This document shows positions 48,438 to 57,457 of a DNA stretch of 64,000 bases, piece by piece. The DNA lies in contig NZ_CP137552.1 of NCBI RefSeq assembly GCF_039691755.1, forward strand, positions 2,356,001 through 2,420,000, in the 5' to 3' direction. Under the pieces are notes generated by a model, which did no database searches, had not been told where the DNA came from, and worked only from the letters and a program-made list of their open reading frames with translations. The DNA comes from Halomonas sp. Bachu 37 (GTDB lineage: Bacteria; Pseudomonadota; Gammaproteobacteria; Pseudomonadales; Halomonadaceae). The translations under genes were made by a program, and so were the position numbers. How positions within the stretch are numbered: the stretch's first letter is position 1; each line of letters starts with the position of its first letter.

Positions 48438-49642
48438 GACAGGCCTCCGGCGACACTGAGCAGCGCCGGCTCATCGAAGGTTTCCACCGTCTCGTAGAGG
48501 GTATTGCGGCGCACCGGACGGCGGCCCATCTCGCGGATCATGCTCGCCAGCGCCTCGGGCAGCATTTCCTGGCCGTGCTCGCCACCGGCGGCCCGGGAGA
48601 TGCTCTCGTTCATCAGCGTGCCCCCCATGTCGTTGACCCCGGCCGCCAGCATCTGGCGCGCCAGGTCCGGTCCCAGCTTCACCCACGAGGCCTGGATGTT
48701 GTCGATCCAGCCGTTGAGCATCAGGCGGGCCACGGCGTGCATGCGAATATGCTCTAGGCGAGTGGGTCCCGGACGCACCCCTTCATGCTCGAGAAACAGC
48801 GGCGTCTTGTAGTGGATAAAGCCCAAGGGCACGAATTCGGTGAACCCGCCGGTGCGCTTCTGGATATCGCGGAGCAGGGCGATATGGGCCGCCCAGTGCT
48901 CGGGACCATCGATATGGCCGTACATGATCGTCGAGGTGGTAGGCAGCCCTTCTTCGTGGGCCGTGGTGATGATCTCCACCCACTGCTCGGTAGTCAGCTT
49001 GTCGCGTGTCAGCTGCTTGCGCACCTCGGTATCGAGGATCTCCGCGGCGGTGCCCGGCATCGAGCCCAGGCCGCAATCCACCAGGTCGCGGATGAAGTCG
49101 CGATAGGAAAGGCGGCTCTTCTGCGCACCGAACCAGATCTCGAAGGGCGAGAAGGCGTGGATGTGCATGTCCGGCAGTGCCCGCTTGATCGCCTTGACCA
49201 TGTCCCGATAGAAGTGGCCGGGAATGTTCGGGTGCAGCCCCCCCTGGATACACACTTCGGTGGCCCCGCGATCCCACGCTTCCTGGGCGCGGCGCACGAC
49301 TTCGTCGATATCGAAGAATTCCGCTTCGGGGTCGTCCTTGCGCTTGGCAAAGTTGCAGAAGCGGCACCCCATGTAGCAGACATTGGTGTAGTTGATGTTG
49401 CGCGTGATGACGAAGGTGGCGTCATCACCGACACGCCGCCGGCGAATCTCGTCGGCGGTTGCCGTCAGGGCATCAAGATCGGCCCCGTCGACCTGGAAAA
49501 GATGTACCGCATCAGTCTCGCTCAGTTCCTGGCCGGCCAGGGTAGCGCGCAGGATATTCCGTGTCCTGGCAGTCACCTCGGGCCGGGAAAGCTCTGCGGG
49601 CAGGCGTTCGATCGGGTGCAGGGGTGTTGTTTTTGTACCCAT
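48434..49642 (-). CDS. cofH: FO synthase subunit 2, CofH (radical SAM)
   Basis: 402 aa. Couples tyrosine to the diaminouracil precursor in making the deazaflavin FO. Radical-SAM cluster C-x3-C-x2-C at C89, C93 and C96 (CYMGCRFC). Also EVCIQGGLHPNIPGHFY, FSPFEIWFGA, TTSTIMYGHID, and a C-terminal VNDMGGTLMNESISRAAG. AGGAG precedes the ATG. It is separate from cofG, unlike the fused actinobacterial FbiC. Confidence 0.94.
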   Translation of the reverse strand: MGTKTTPLHPIERLPAELSRPEVTARTRNILRATLAGQELSETDAVHLFQVDGADLDALTATADEIRRRRVGDDATFVITRNINYTNVCYMGCRFCNFAKRKDDPEAEFFDIDEVVRRAQEAWDRGATEVCIQGGLHPNIPGHFYRDMVKAIKRALPDMHIHAFSPFEIWFGAQKSRLSYRDFIRDLVDCGLGSMPGTAAEILDTEVRKQLTRDKLTTEQWVEIITTAHEEGLPTTSTIMYGHIDGPEHWAAHIALLRDIQKRTGGFTEFVPLGFIHYKTPLFLEHEGVRPGPTRLEHIRMHAVARLMLNGWIDNIQASWVKLGPDLARQMLAAGVNDMGGTLMNESISRAAGGEHGQEMLPEALASMIREMGRRPVRRNTLYETVETFDEPALLSVAGGLS

Positions 49643-49669
49643 GGGGGTCTCCTGTTCAGGGGAGCGGTA

Positions 49670-50797
49670 TCAGACGCACTGCTGCAGCGCCAGGCCGTCG
49701 TCGCGTGAAATGTGGTCAAGACGCGCAGCGAGTGGGGTGGAGAGAAAGTGTTCGGGAGATTTCAAGTAGCGCGGATAAATCGCCAGCCGCTCTTCCAGGC
49801 CGTATCCGCAGCGCGCGGTCGCCTGGCGCAGCGAGTCGATCTGAGGCCAGGCCCGCTCGGGGTTGATGTGGTCGATAGTCACCGGCGAGATTCCGCCCCA
49901 GTCGTTGATACCGGCGCCGATATAAGCCGCGAAACGTGATTCGAGATTGGGCGGTGCCTGCAGGCTGATCGACGAGTCGAGTACCAGCCGCGCCAGGACC
50001 AGGGTACGGACCATATCGTCAAGATCCGGCTCCGGGTGGTTGGCCATGGCGGTGCCCGGCTTGGCGCGGAAGTTCTGCACGATCACTTCCTGGATATGGC
50101 CGTATTGGCGATGCTGGGCGTTGATGGCTTCCAGGCTCTCCACTCGCTCTTCCCACGTTTCGCCGATACCGATCAGGATGCCGGTGGTGAAGGGAACACC
50201 GTGGCGACCGGCGCGTTCCAGTGTGCGCAGACGCTGCACCGGCACCTTGTCCGGGCAGGCGAAGTGCGCCTGGCCACGCTGCAGCAGCCGGCGGCTGATG
50301 TTCTCCAGCATCATGCCCATGCTGACGCTGACCGGCTTGAGACGCGCGACGTCCTCATCCGACAGGGTGCCGGCGTTGACGTGGGGAAGAAGCGAAGTCT
50401 CGTCCAGTACGCGCCGACACATCTCGATCAGGTAATCGATCATGCTGTCATGGCCCAATGCGGCCAGTGCCTCACGGGCTTCCGGATAGCGCAGCTCGGG
50501 CTTTTCCCCGAGGCTAAACAGCACCTCCTTGCAGCCCAGCCGCTCGCCCTCCCGGACCACAGCCATGACCTCATCGGGCGTCATGACCCGTGCGTTGGGC
50601 GAACCCGGTTTCTGGACAAACGTGCAGTAGCCGCAATCATCCCGACACATGTTGGTAAGGGGAACGAATACCTTGCGCGAGTAAGTCAGGGTCTTGCCCC
50701 AGTGCGAATCGCGCAGCCGGGCGGCACGGAGAGAGAAATCTTCCAGTTCCTGGGGTGACGCCTTTTCCAGCGCCAGGGCTTCCGGACGTGTCAGCAT
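49670..50797 (-). CDS. cofG: FO synthase subunit 1, CofG (radical SAM)
   Basis: 375 aa. Second half of FO synthase. Radical-SAM Cys at C51, C55 and C58 (CRDDCGYC). Also LFSLGEKPELRYPEAREAL, HVNAGTLSDEDVARLK, GQAHFACPDKVP, ILIGIGETWEERVESL, GAGINDWGGISPVTIDHINPE. First gene of the minus-strand operon cofG-H-D-C-E-npdG-LLM-M20-pntAA-AB-B; 27 nt before cofH. AGGAG lies about 12 nt before the ATG. Confidence 0.95.
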   Translation of the reverse strand: MLTRPEALALEKASPQELEDFSLRAARLRDSHWGKTLTYSRKVFVPLTNMCRDDCGYCTFVQKPGSPNARVMTPDEVMAVVREGERLGCKEVLFSLGEKPELRYPEAREALAALGHDSMIDYLIEMCRRVLDETSLLPHVNAGTLSDEDVARLKPVSVSMGMMLENISRRLLQRGQAHFACPDKVPVQRLRTLERAGRHGVPFTTGILIGIGETWEERVESLEAINAQHRQYGHIQEVIVQNFRAKPGTAMANHPEPDLDDMVRTLVLARLVLDSSISLQAPPNLESRFAAYIGAGINDWGGISPVTIDHINPERAWPQIDSLRQATARCGYGLEERLAIYPRYLKSPEHFLSTPLAARLDHISRDDGLALQQCV

Positions 50798-50845
50798 GTG
50801 ACTCAGCGCTCCTGTTCTTGTTGTGCGCTTCTGGTTATTTAATTT

Positions 50846-50895
50846 TTTACCATTCGGTAAATTCCACCCTAGACTATATTTTTCCGGTTGGTCAA
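50846..50895. promoter_or_regulatory. RutR-type palindromes upstream of the F420 operon
   Basis: A perfect palindrome TTTACC-ATTC-GGTAAA at 50846-50861 and an imperfect TTTTCC-GGTT-GGTCAA at 50880-50895. These have the same 6+4+6 layout and arms as at 34576-34642. They lie 49-98 nt upstream of cofG, in the 247-bp divergent region shared with nnrS. Confidence 0.7.
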
Positions 50896-51044
50896 ACTTT
50901 TTATTCAGAGAACCTAGGGCGATACAGAGCGGGCTCGGGAGAGCGGAACAAGTGCGAGCGAGCAGCAGGCATCAGCTAAGACGTGTTATCAGGGGGCTTG
51001 CACCTCCGATTGGCAGCAGGCCGCTTAAGTAGTATTTTTTCAGC

Positions 51045-52241
51045 ATGTCCAAAGACAAAGTGAAATCGCGGCCCGCCCCGGGGCACCGCCTACCGGCCTG
51101 GCAATGGTTCTTTCCGCTGGCAGCAATTCACGCGGCCCTCATGGTGCCGCTCTCGCTGCTGGCGCTTTACCATCAAGGTGACTTGCTGCCCCAGCTCGCT
51201 TCATCTTCGGCGCATGCTCGCGAGCTGGTTTTCGGTTTCGCGCTGCCCGTGATCGCCGGTTACCTGCTGGGTCCGCTGCCGCGTCGACAGCTTGCGGGGT
51301 TGGTCGCCCTATGGGCGGTGGGCCGCTTAGGGGTGCTGGCCTGGCCGCTGGTGCATGTCGCCACGTTGGCCGATGGCCTCTTTGCCCTGTGGGTCGCCTG
51401 GTTGGTGGTACCGCGCTTTCTGGCCGCCAAGAAATGGCGCAACCGCATACTCTCGCCGCTACTGGGTTTGCTGTGCCTGCTCGGCGTGGTGAGTCTCGCC
51501 TGGCGCTACCTCGGCGACACAGCCACCATGGCGCCGCTGATGCACCAGAGCGTGATGTGGCTGGTAGTGTTGATGACGTTCATGGGCGGGCGCATCATCG
51601 CCCCGGCGGTGAACGGTTACCTGATACGGCGCCATGGCCTGGCGGGAGCCGGCGTGCAACCGCGCATCGAGGCGGCGTTGATTCTGCTGCTGGGCATCGC
51701 ACCCTTGCTGATGCCGTGGCCGCAGCTTCAGCCGCTGGCAGCCATGCTGGCGCTGGTTGGTGGGATTCTGGTGCTGCTACGGCTCTATCGCTGGAGGCCG
51801 ACTCAGTGCCGCGAACGACCCGATTTGCTGGCGCTGATGGCCGGCTATGCCTGGCTGGGAGTGGGCCTGCTGCTGATGGCGCGCACCTGGTGGCTATCGG
51901 CCCACGACGGCGCGCCCCTGCACGCCTTCACCATCGGTGCCTTGGGGACGCTGGCCAGCACGGTGATGCTGCGCCAAGCGATCCTGCGAGCCAAGGCCCA
52001 CCCCGAACGGGAATGGGCTCTGGTACCGCTGGTGGTGCTGTTCGCCGCGGCGGCGATCCTGCGCTTGTGGGCACTGGAAACCGGCAGTGCCTGGCTGAGT
52101 GTCCTATGGGGTGCGGCACTGGCCTGGAGCCTTGCCTGGTTGCTGGTGGCCAGTCGGCTGCGGTACTGGATTGCTCGCCTGCCGCCCCCACGGCCGCCCG
52201 CGAAGCGACCCGTGCAGAGTATCGAAGACACGCTTAACTAG
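51045..52241 (+). CDS. nnrS: NnrS family haem/copper membrane protein
   Basis: 398 aa, about 12 helices. Family features: HARELVFGFALPVIAGYLLG (residue about 52), MTFMGGRIIAPAVNGYLIRR, LHAFTIGALGTLASTVMLR. NnrS proteins belong to the nitric-oxide stress regulon and are usually near denitrification genes, as here. ATG 51045 lacks a good ribosome site. Confidence 0.9.
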   Translation: MSKDKVKSRPAPGHRLPAWQWFFPLAAIHAALMVPLSLLALYHQGDLLPQLASSSAHARELVFGFALPVIAGYLLGPLPRRQLAGLVALWAVGRLGVLAWPLVHVATLADGLFALWVAWLVVPRFLAAKKWRNRILSPLLGLLCLLGVVSLAWRYLGDTATMAPLMHQSVMWLVVLMTFMGGRIIAPAVNGYLIRRHGLAGAGVQPRIEAALILLLGIAPLLMPWPQLQPLAAMLALVGGILVLLRLYRWRPTQCRERPDLLALMAGYAWLGVGLLLMARTWWLSAHDGAPLHAFTIGALGTLASTVMLRQAILRAKAHPEREWALVPLVVLFAAAAILRLWALETGSAWLSVLWGAALAWSLAWLLVASRLRYWIARLPPPRPPAKRPVQSIEDTLN

Positions 52242-52278
52242 GTGATTCAACGAAACATTCCGACGACAAGCGCGACGT

Positions 52279-53460
52279 TCAGCTTGCCATGCTGGCGGGC
52301 TTGGCGGTGCGTACTCTCAGCGGCACTGCGGAATAGCCTCCCGCGGGATAACGGGCGCGTATCGCGGAGCGTCCTGATGCGGGCGCCAGCTCGACGGTGG
52401 CGGTCAGCAATGCCTCCATGAAGAACTCAAGTTCCATTCGTGCCAGCGGGGCACCGGGACAGACGTGAATGCCCGCTCCGTAAAGCAAATTGTCCTTGGG
52501 ATCACGGTCCAGACGTACCTCGTCAGGGTCATCGAACACCGCCTCGTCGCGATTGGCCGATCCCCACAAAAGCGTCAGGCGCTCGCCGGCGGCCAGGTGC
52601 CGGCCACCAATCTCCACCGGCCGGGTGGTGATGCGACGGTTCGACATCAGCGGTGCGTCGAGACGCAGGATTTCGTCGATTGCCGTCGAGAGTAGCGAGG
52701 GCTCGTCACGCAGTCGTGTCTGAAGCGCGGGGTTGCGCGCCAGGTAGTTCATCAGAATGCCGATACTCGCCGAGATGGTGCCGAGCTCGCCCACTGTCCA
52801 GTTGCGCAGGATACTGACGATCTCCTCGTCGCTAAGCGGGCGCCCTTTTACCGTCTCTTTCATGATCCGGGTGGTGACATCGTCCGGCGCAGCGTCCCCC
52901 AGCGCTCGACGGTGGTGCAACTGCTCGCGAATCACGCCGTCGAACTCCAATGCCAGCTCACCCAGCGCTTCGCGGTCGCCGGCCAAGGTGGCGGCCTGCT
53001 GGCGATTCACCCAGGCGCGCAGCGGTTCATGCAGGCAAGTCGGCCACCCCATGAAGGCACACTGGATCTCCAGGGCGAAGTCCTGGCCCATTTCGGCCAT
53101 TGCTTCTACTTCGCCGTCGGCAGGCAGGCGGTCCACAACTGCTTCGGCGATGGCGCGGCATTGCGGGGCGAAATCGCTCATGGCAGCAGGACCGAAGTAG
53201 GGCTCGATGAGGCGACGAAAGTGCGTGTGTTCGGGTGGGTCCATGGCGTTGGGCACCGACAGGTGGCGACTTGCCGCGTTACTGAAGGTCTCGTGATCCT
53301 CGAGTACCCGCATCACGTCTTCATGGTGAAAAAGCGACCATTGCAGGTAATCGCTGTAAGCCACCGGACAACGACCGCGTATCTCGTCGTAAGCCGCGAT
53401 CTGATCGTCCAGTACGCTCTCGCTGCGCGGGTCCCAATCCTGCTGAATCGTGTCGCTCAT
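52279..53460 (-). CDS. Cytochrome P450 with unusual I-helix
   Basis: 393 aa soluble bacterial P450. Haem Cys in YGAGIHVCPGAPLARMELEF (residue about 350), E-x-x-R as EILR, and an R in the meander. The I-helix A-G-x-D/E-T-T motif is replaced by VGELGTISASI, so the acid-alcohol pair is shifted. AGGAG precedes ATG 53460. No ferredoxin or reductase gene is adjacent; the substrate is unknown. Confidence 0.9.
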   Translation of the reverse strand: MSDTIQQDWDPRSESVLDDQIAAYDEIRGRCPVAYSDYLQWSLFHHEDVMRVLEDHETFSNAASRHLSVPNAMDPPEHTHFRRLIEPYFGPAAMSDFAPQCRAIAEAVVDRLPADGEVEAMAEMGQDFALEIQCAFMGWPTCLHEPLRAWVNRQQAATLAGDREALGELALEFDGVIREQLHHRRALGDAAPDDVTTRIMKETVKGRPLSDEEIVSILRNWTVGELGTISASIGILMNYLARNPALQTRLRDEPSLLSTAIDEILRLDAPLMSNRRITTRPVEIGGRHLAAGERLTLLWGSANRDEAVFDDPDEVRLDRDPKDNLLYGAGIHVCPGAPLARMELEFFMEALLTATVELAPASGRSAIRARYPAGGYSAVPLRVRTAKPASMAS

Positions 53461-53682
53461 GCTATCTCCTTGAGAAGCGAGAGGCACCAGGCAGGCGCCA
53501 GCCTTCTCTCCTCGAGAATGGAACAAGGCTCCTATAGCAACAGAAACACCACCGGCTCACATTGACCTGCATCATATTGACGATCGAGCGGTCAAATTCG
53601 GTCATCATTGCCAGCCGTGGCCTTGGTTTTTTGCAAAAAGCTTGGCTAATTTGAAGAGCGTATTCAGAAGCGAGATACACAA

Positions 53683-54144
53683 ATGAATTTGCCTACGTCT
53701 TCGCGTGACGATGCTCGGCGCTCGCTATGGGCGGCTGTGTTGGTAGGTATTGGGGTGATGGCGGGTGTCGATGAAATCGTCTTTCATCAGCTACTCCAAT
53801 GGCACCACTTTTTCGACCGAGCGACACCGACGATCGGCATCATTTCGGATGGCGTACTGCATGCCGTAGAGCTGCTTGCCATCGTGATCGGCGTCTTCTT
53901 GTTGATCGATTTATCGCAGCGAAAGCGGTTGGCCATCTCCTGGGCGTGGGCTGGTTTCTTTTGTGGCATGGGCGGCTTTCAGCTTTTTGACGGTATCGTC
54001 AATCACAAGCTTCTGCGCCTCCATCAGATCCGCTACGAAGTAGAGCCATTCATTTACGACCTTAGCTGGAATTTCGCCGCCCTGGTCCTGCTACTGGTAG
54101 GGGGATGGCTATATCGGCGAGCCAAGCGAATGGGCAGGGGTTAA
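53683..54144 (+). CDS. DUF2243 membrane protein
   Basis: 153 aa, four helices with family motifs GVMAGVDEIVFHQLLQWHHF (three His), GVLHAVELLAIVIG, FQLFDGIVNHKLLRLHQIRY. Many His in or near helices suggest haem or copper binding, but the function is undefined. The stop is 2 nt before the ctaG-like gene, a common pairing. Confidence 0.88.
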   Translation: MNLPTSSRDDARRSLWAAVLVGIGVMAGVDEIVFHQLLQWHHFFDRATPTIGIISDGVLHAVELLAIVIGVFLLIDLSQRKRLAISWAWAGFFCGMGGFQLFDGIVNHKLLRLHQIRYEVEPFIYDLSWNFAALVLLLVGGWLYRRAKRMGRG

Positions 54145-54146
54145 AC

Positions 54147-54953
54147 ATGTCTGTTCAGGCGCATGACAGTCATGGGCTTATCGAGTGGTTGCCGCTTGTA
54201 TTGGTTACTTTACTGACGCTGACCTACTTGGCCGCTGCCTACGCACAGCGAACCACCGCGGCGGGCTGGAGCCTCTGGCGCTGCGGTTTCTTGGTTCTAG
54301 GAAGTGTATTGCTTGCTGTTGCTGTGCTGCCATCGATGATGACATGGGCGCATCACGATCTACGCGGCCATATGGTGGCACACCTGCTGATAGGCATGCT
54401 GGCACCCATGGTTTGGGTGCTGGCTGCTCCCGTGACGCTACTGTTGCGCGCGTTACCCCAAGCCGGGGGGCGGCGCGTCGCTGCCTTGCTCCAGAGCCGA
54501 CCGATACGTTTCGTCTCGCATCCAGTTAGTGCCCTCTCGCTCAATATCGGCGGTATGTACGTGCTTTACTTGACGCCTCTGTATGCCGCTTCGCTGGACA
54601 ACCAGGCGCTGCACTATTGGCTACACCTGCACTTTCTGGTGGCAGGATATCTGTTCTGCTGGGCCATTCTGGCGGAGCCGGATGCCTCGCCGCATCGGCT
54701 GAGTTTGCGCTTTCGCTTGGGGATATTGTTCATTGCCATCGCCGCTCACAGCTTGTTAGGCAAACTGATGTACGGTTATTTATGGCCCCGCGATACCGGC
54801 AATGGGGTGGAAGAGATCCGTTTTGCCGCGCAGCTGATGTACTACGGCGGTGACCTGGCTGAACTGCTGCTGGCGGTCGTACTGCTGAGCCTGTGGCTAC
54901 GTAAACCCATCGACCGGCGCGAGGCTCTGTTGTCTAGTGCTACTCCTACGTAG
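54147..54953 (+). CDS. CtaG/caa3-type cytochrome c oxidase assembly protein
   Basis: 268 aa, seven helices. Typical: MMTWAHHDLRGHMVAHLLIGMLAPMVW, LYAASLDNQALHYWLHLHFLVAGYLFCWAILAEPD, LMYGYLWP. Probably assists copper loading of a terminal oxidase. AGGGG precedes ATG 54147. Translationally close to the DUF2243 gene, so one unit. Confidence 0.86.
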   Translation: MSVQAHDSHGLIEWLPLVLVTLLTLTYLAAAYAQRTTAAGWSLWRCGFLVLGSVLLAVAVLPSMMTWAHHDLRGHMVAHLLIGMLAPMVWVLAAPVTLLLRALPQAGGRRVAALLQSRPIRFVSHPVSALSLNIGGMYVLYLTPLYAASLDNQALHYWLHLHFLVAGYLFCWAILAEPDASPHRLSLRFRLGILFIAIAAHSLLGKLMYGYLWPRDTGNGVEEIRFAAQLMYYGGDLAELLLAVVLLSLWLRKPIDRREALLSSATPT

Positions 54954-55024
54954 CGATAAGTCCGTAGTCGCCGGGTTCCGCATGTCTTTATCCAGACGCT
55001 AGCCGAACACGGTTCACGCTAATT

Positions 55025-56551
55025 TCACTTGACTCCCAGCCGCCGGGCCAGCTTATGCAGATTGCTGGGGTCGACCGCCAGACAGCGCGCGGCGGCTGCC
55101 CAACCTCCGTCGCAGGATTCCAGCGCTTCGCGGATCGCCTGACGCTGGGTCTTTTCCACTCGCTCACGTAGCGTTGGCGATTCGGCCTCATTCAATACTT
55201 TCGGCGTCTCGGCCGCGCCGACAACCCGCTCCGCACTAACAGGCAGGTCGAGCCATGCGGGCATCAGTGTGACAATGTCGTCACGGCTGGCGCCATGACT
55301 GAGCGCCTTGATCGCCGCACGGCTGATCACGTGTTCCAGTTCGCGCACGTTGCCCGGCCAGCCATAGGCCAGCAGCGCCTGTTCGGCCTCGGGGGAGAGG
55401 CGCAGGCTGCGCACCCCAAGACGCATGCGATTGATCTCGAGAAAGTGCCCGGCCAGCACCAGTACGTCGCTGCCCCGCTCGCGTAGTGGCGGAATGGCTA
55501 CCGGATAGACTGACAGCCGATGATACAGGTCGGCACGGAAGCCGCCCTCGCGCACCGAGTCGGCCAGCTGACGATTGGTGGCAGCGATGATTCTTACGTC
55601 AACCCGGCGCGGGGTATCCTCGCCCAAGCGCTGTATCTCGCCTTCCTGCAAGGTACGCAGCAATTTGGCTTGAATCGATAGCGGTAGTTCGCCTATCTCA
55701 TCGAGAAATAGCGTACCACCGTCGGCTGCCTCGAAGCGGCCGGCACGATCGGTGCTGGCGCCGGAAAAGGCCCCTTTCACATGGCCGAACAACTCACTCT
55801 CGGCCAGCGACTCGGGAAGGGCCGCGCAATTGATCTGGACCAGCGGCGCTTCCCGTCGTGAAGAACACCGATGCAATCGACGCGCAAAAAGCTCCTTGCC
55901 GACTCCGGTCTCACCGCTCAGCAGCACCGTCAGATCGGACGCCGCCACCACGTCAAGCTCACCTAGCAACCGCTGAAGTACTCCACTATGGCCAAGGATA
56001 TCGCGCGCTTCGGGCGCCGACAGTAGCGGGCTGCCTTCCTGATGGGTCATGCGCAACGCGCGCAGGTCCTGTTCCAGGCGGCTGACCCGCACCGCCGCCT
56101 CGACCAGTAGCGCATAGCGCTCCAGCGTCATGCGATCAGCGGCATCGAACGTCCCCGCTTCCAACGCATCCAGGGTCAGCACGCCCCAGGGCTCACCTTC
56201 CACGTGCAGGCTGATGCCCATGCAGTCATGCACATGCAGCGGCTGGCCGGGTTGCTGCTCCACCAGGCCGTCGTAGGGGTCCGGCAGGTCGGCATCCGGC
56301 GCAAAGAGCGTGGTACGACGGCTGGCAAGGATGGTCGCCAGGCGCGGATGGTGAGCTACCTCGAAGCGCCGCCCCAATGCTTCACGCGCTAGACCATCCA
56401 CGGCCACCGGTCTCAGAGCATCCGCTTCCAGACGCAGCAGGCAAACTGCGCCACAGCGAAACCCTTCACGCAGGGTACGTACAAGCCGCTGCAGGCGCAC
56501 GGCACTGGGCAAATCGGCAACCAGATCGGCCAATAGAGTGTCATCAAGCAT
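55025..56551 (-). CDS. norR: NorR, nitric-oxide-responsive sigma-54 activator
   Basis: 508 aa. GAF domain residues about 20-155 with candidate NO-sensing iron ligands D91, D94, C110 (HDCMG) and D128. AAA+ domain about 190-420 with Walker A GETGVGKE, sigma-54 loop [15 protein letters not shown] (GAFTGA variant) and Walker [12 protein letters not shown]. The C-terminal Fis-type HTH ends [12 protein letters not shown]. It is divergent from ytfE, with NorR sites between. Confidence 0.93.
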   Translation of the reverse strand: MLDDTLLADLVADLPSAVRLQRLVRTLREGFRCGAVCLLRLEADALRPVAVDGLAREALGRRFEVAHHPRLATILASRRTTLFAPDADLPDPYDGLVEQQPGQPLHVHDCMGISLHVEGEPWGVLTLDALEAGTFDAADRMTLERYALLVEAAVRVSRLEQDLRALRMTHQEGSPLLSAPEARDILGHSGVLQRLLGELDVVAASDLTVLLSGETGVGKELFARRLHRCSSRREAPLVQINCAALPESLAESELFGHVKGAFSGASTDRAGRFEAADGGTLFLDEIGELPLSIQAKLLRTLQEGEIQRLGEDTPRRVDVRIIAATNRQLADSVREGGFRADLYHRLSVYPVAIPPLRERGSDVLVLAGHFLEINRMRLGVRSLRLSPEAEQALLAYGWPGNVRELEHVISRAAIKALSHGASRDDIVTLMPAWLDLPVSAERVVGAAETPKVLNEAESPTLRERVEKTQRQAIREALESCDGGWAAAARCLAVDPSNLHKLARRLGVK

Positions 56552-56552
56552 G

Positions 56553-56608
56553 GTTAAAATAACCTTTATATAGTTATTTTTACCCTACCATATCAGGGTT
56601 ATTTTCAC
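56553..56608 (+). promoter_or_regulatory. Three NorR enhancer sites (GT-N7-AC)
   Basis: GT-TAAAATA-AC at 56553-56563 (inside palindrome GGTTAAAATAACC), GT-TATTTTT-AC at 56573-56583, and GT-TATTTTC-AC at 56598-56608. Triple GT-N7-AC spacing is the known NorR architecture. The first abuts the norR start, so autoregulation is possible. Confidence 0.8.
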
Positions 56609-56626
56609 CTTATACACTTTAACTAT

Positions 56627-56640
56627 TTGATTTATATCAA
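56627..56640 (+). promoter_or_regulatory. FNR/DNR-type box
   Basis: Perfect TTGAT-TTAT-ATCAA palindrome, about 87 nt upstream of ytfE and 76 nt from norR. It fits an anaerobic or NO-responsive Crp/Fnr regulator such as Fnr or Dnr. Confidence 0.8.
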
Positions 56641-56650
56641 ATAAATATCC

Positions 56651-56666
56651 TGGCATGCCGCTTGCT
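56651..56666 (+). promoter_or_regulatory. Sigma-54 promoter of ytfE
   Basis: TGGCAT-GCCGC-TTGCT matches the -24/-12 consensus TGGCAY-N5-TTGCW exactly. It lies 62 nt before the ytfE ATG and downstream of the three NorR sites, so the start point would be near 56678. Confidence 0.85.
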
Positions 56667-56727
56667 ATAACAAAACTGGACTCTTCCCAGAACGCTTCCC
56701 AGCACTCGTTCCACATGAGGCATCGCC

Positions 56728-57384
56728 ATGACTTTACTCGACCAGTCCGTCGGACGTATCGCACTTTCCCTACCGGGCGCCACACGTATCTTCCATGCGC
56801 ATCACATTGACTTCTGCTGCGGTGGTCGTATCACTCTTCGAGAAGCGGCACAGCGCGCCGGCCTACAACCTGATCAACTCGTTGCCGAACTTGATTCGCT
56901 ATCGGCCAATGCCAGCAATGAACACGATTGGCGAGACGCCAGCGACGACGCGCTGATCGATCACATCCTGACTCGCTACCATGACGTTCATCGCCAACAG
57001 TTACCCGAGCTGACCCGCATGGCCCGCCGCGTCGAGCAGGTCCACGGCGACCGCGACAGTTGCCCCCATGGGCTTGCCGACTTGTTGACCGACATTCATC
57101 AGGAAATGGAAAGCCACATGCAGAAGGAGGAGCAGATTCTCTTCCCCATGCTGCGTCGCGATCTGGGCGCCCAGGCCCAGGGGCCGATCACGGTGATGCG
57201 CCACGAGCATGACGACCATGGCGCAAGCCTCGAGCACCTCATGATGCTCACCGATGGCATCAACCCGCCCAAAGGCGCCTGCACCACCTGGCGCGCGCTC
57301 TACGCCGGGCTGCGCGAATTCCGCGACGACCTCATGCAGCACATCCACCTGGAGAATAATCTGCTGTTCGAACGCGCCGGTTGA
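56728..57384 (+). CDS. ytfE: YtfE/RIC diiron iron-sulfur cluster repair protein
   Basis: 218 aa. ScdA N-terminal domain with [16 protein letters not shown] (residue about 22) and a hemerythrin-like domain with ligand His/Glu in [45 protein letters not shown] and [15 protein letters not shown]. It repairs NO-damaged Fe-S clusters. GAGGCATCGCC precedes the ATG. Regulation by NorR/sigma-54 and FNR is read from the upstream sites. Confidence 0.95.
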   Translation: MTLLDQSVGRIALSLPGATRIFHAHHIDFCCGGRITLREAAQRAGLQPDQLVAELDSLSANASNEHDWRDASDDALIDHILTRYHDVHRQQLPELTRMARRVEQVHGDRDSCPHGLADLLTDIHQEMESHMQKEEQILFPMLRRDLGAQAQGPITVMRHEHDDHGASLEHLMMLTDGINPPKGACTTWRALYAGLREFRDDLMQHIHLENNLLFERAG

Positions 57385-57457
57385 CGCATCATCGACTGAC
57401 TCCACGCGCCGCCTGTTGCGTGACGGGCGGCTCTTGTTTGCACGACCAGGAGACGCC

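Noticed and set aside
53577..53595. TTGAC-N9-GTCAA inverted repeat upstream of the P450 gene as an operator
   Set aside because: Only 5-bp arms and a single copy; mentioned as context for the P450 but not listed as a site.
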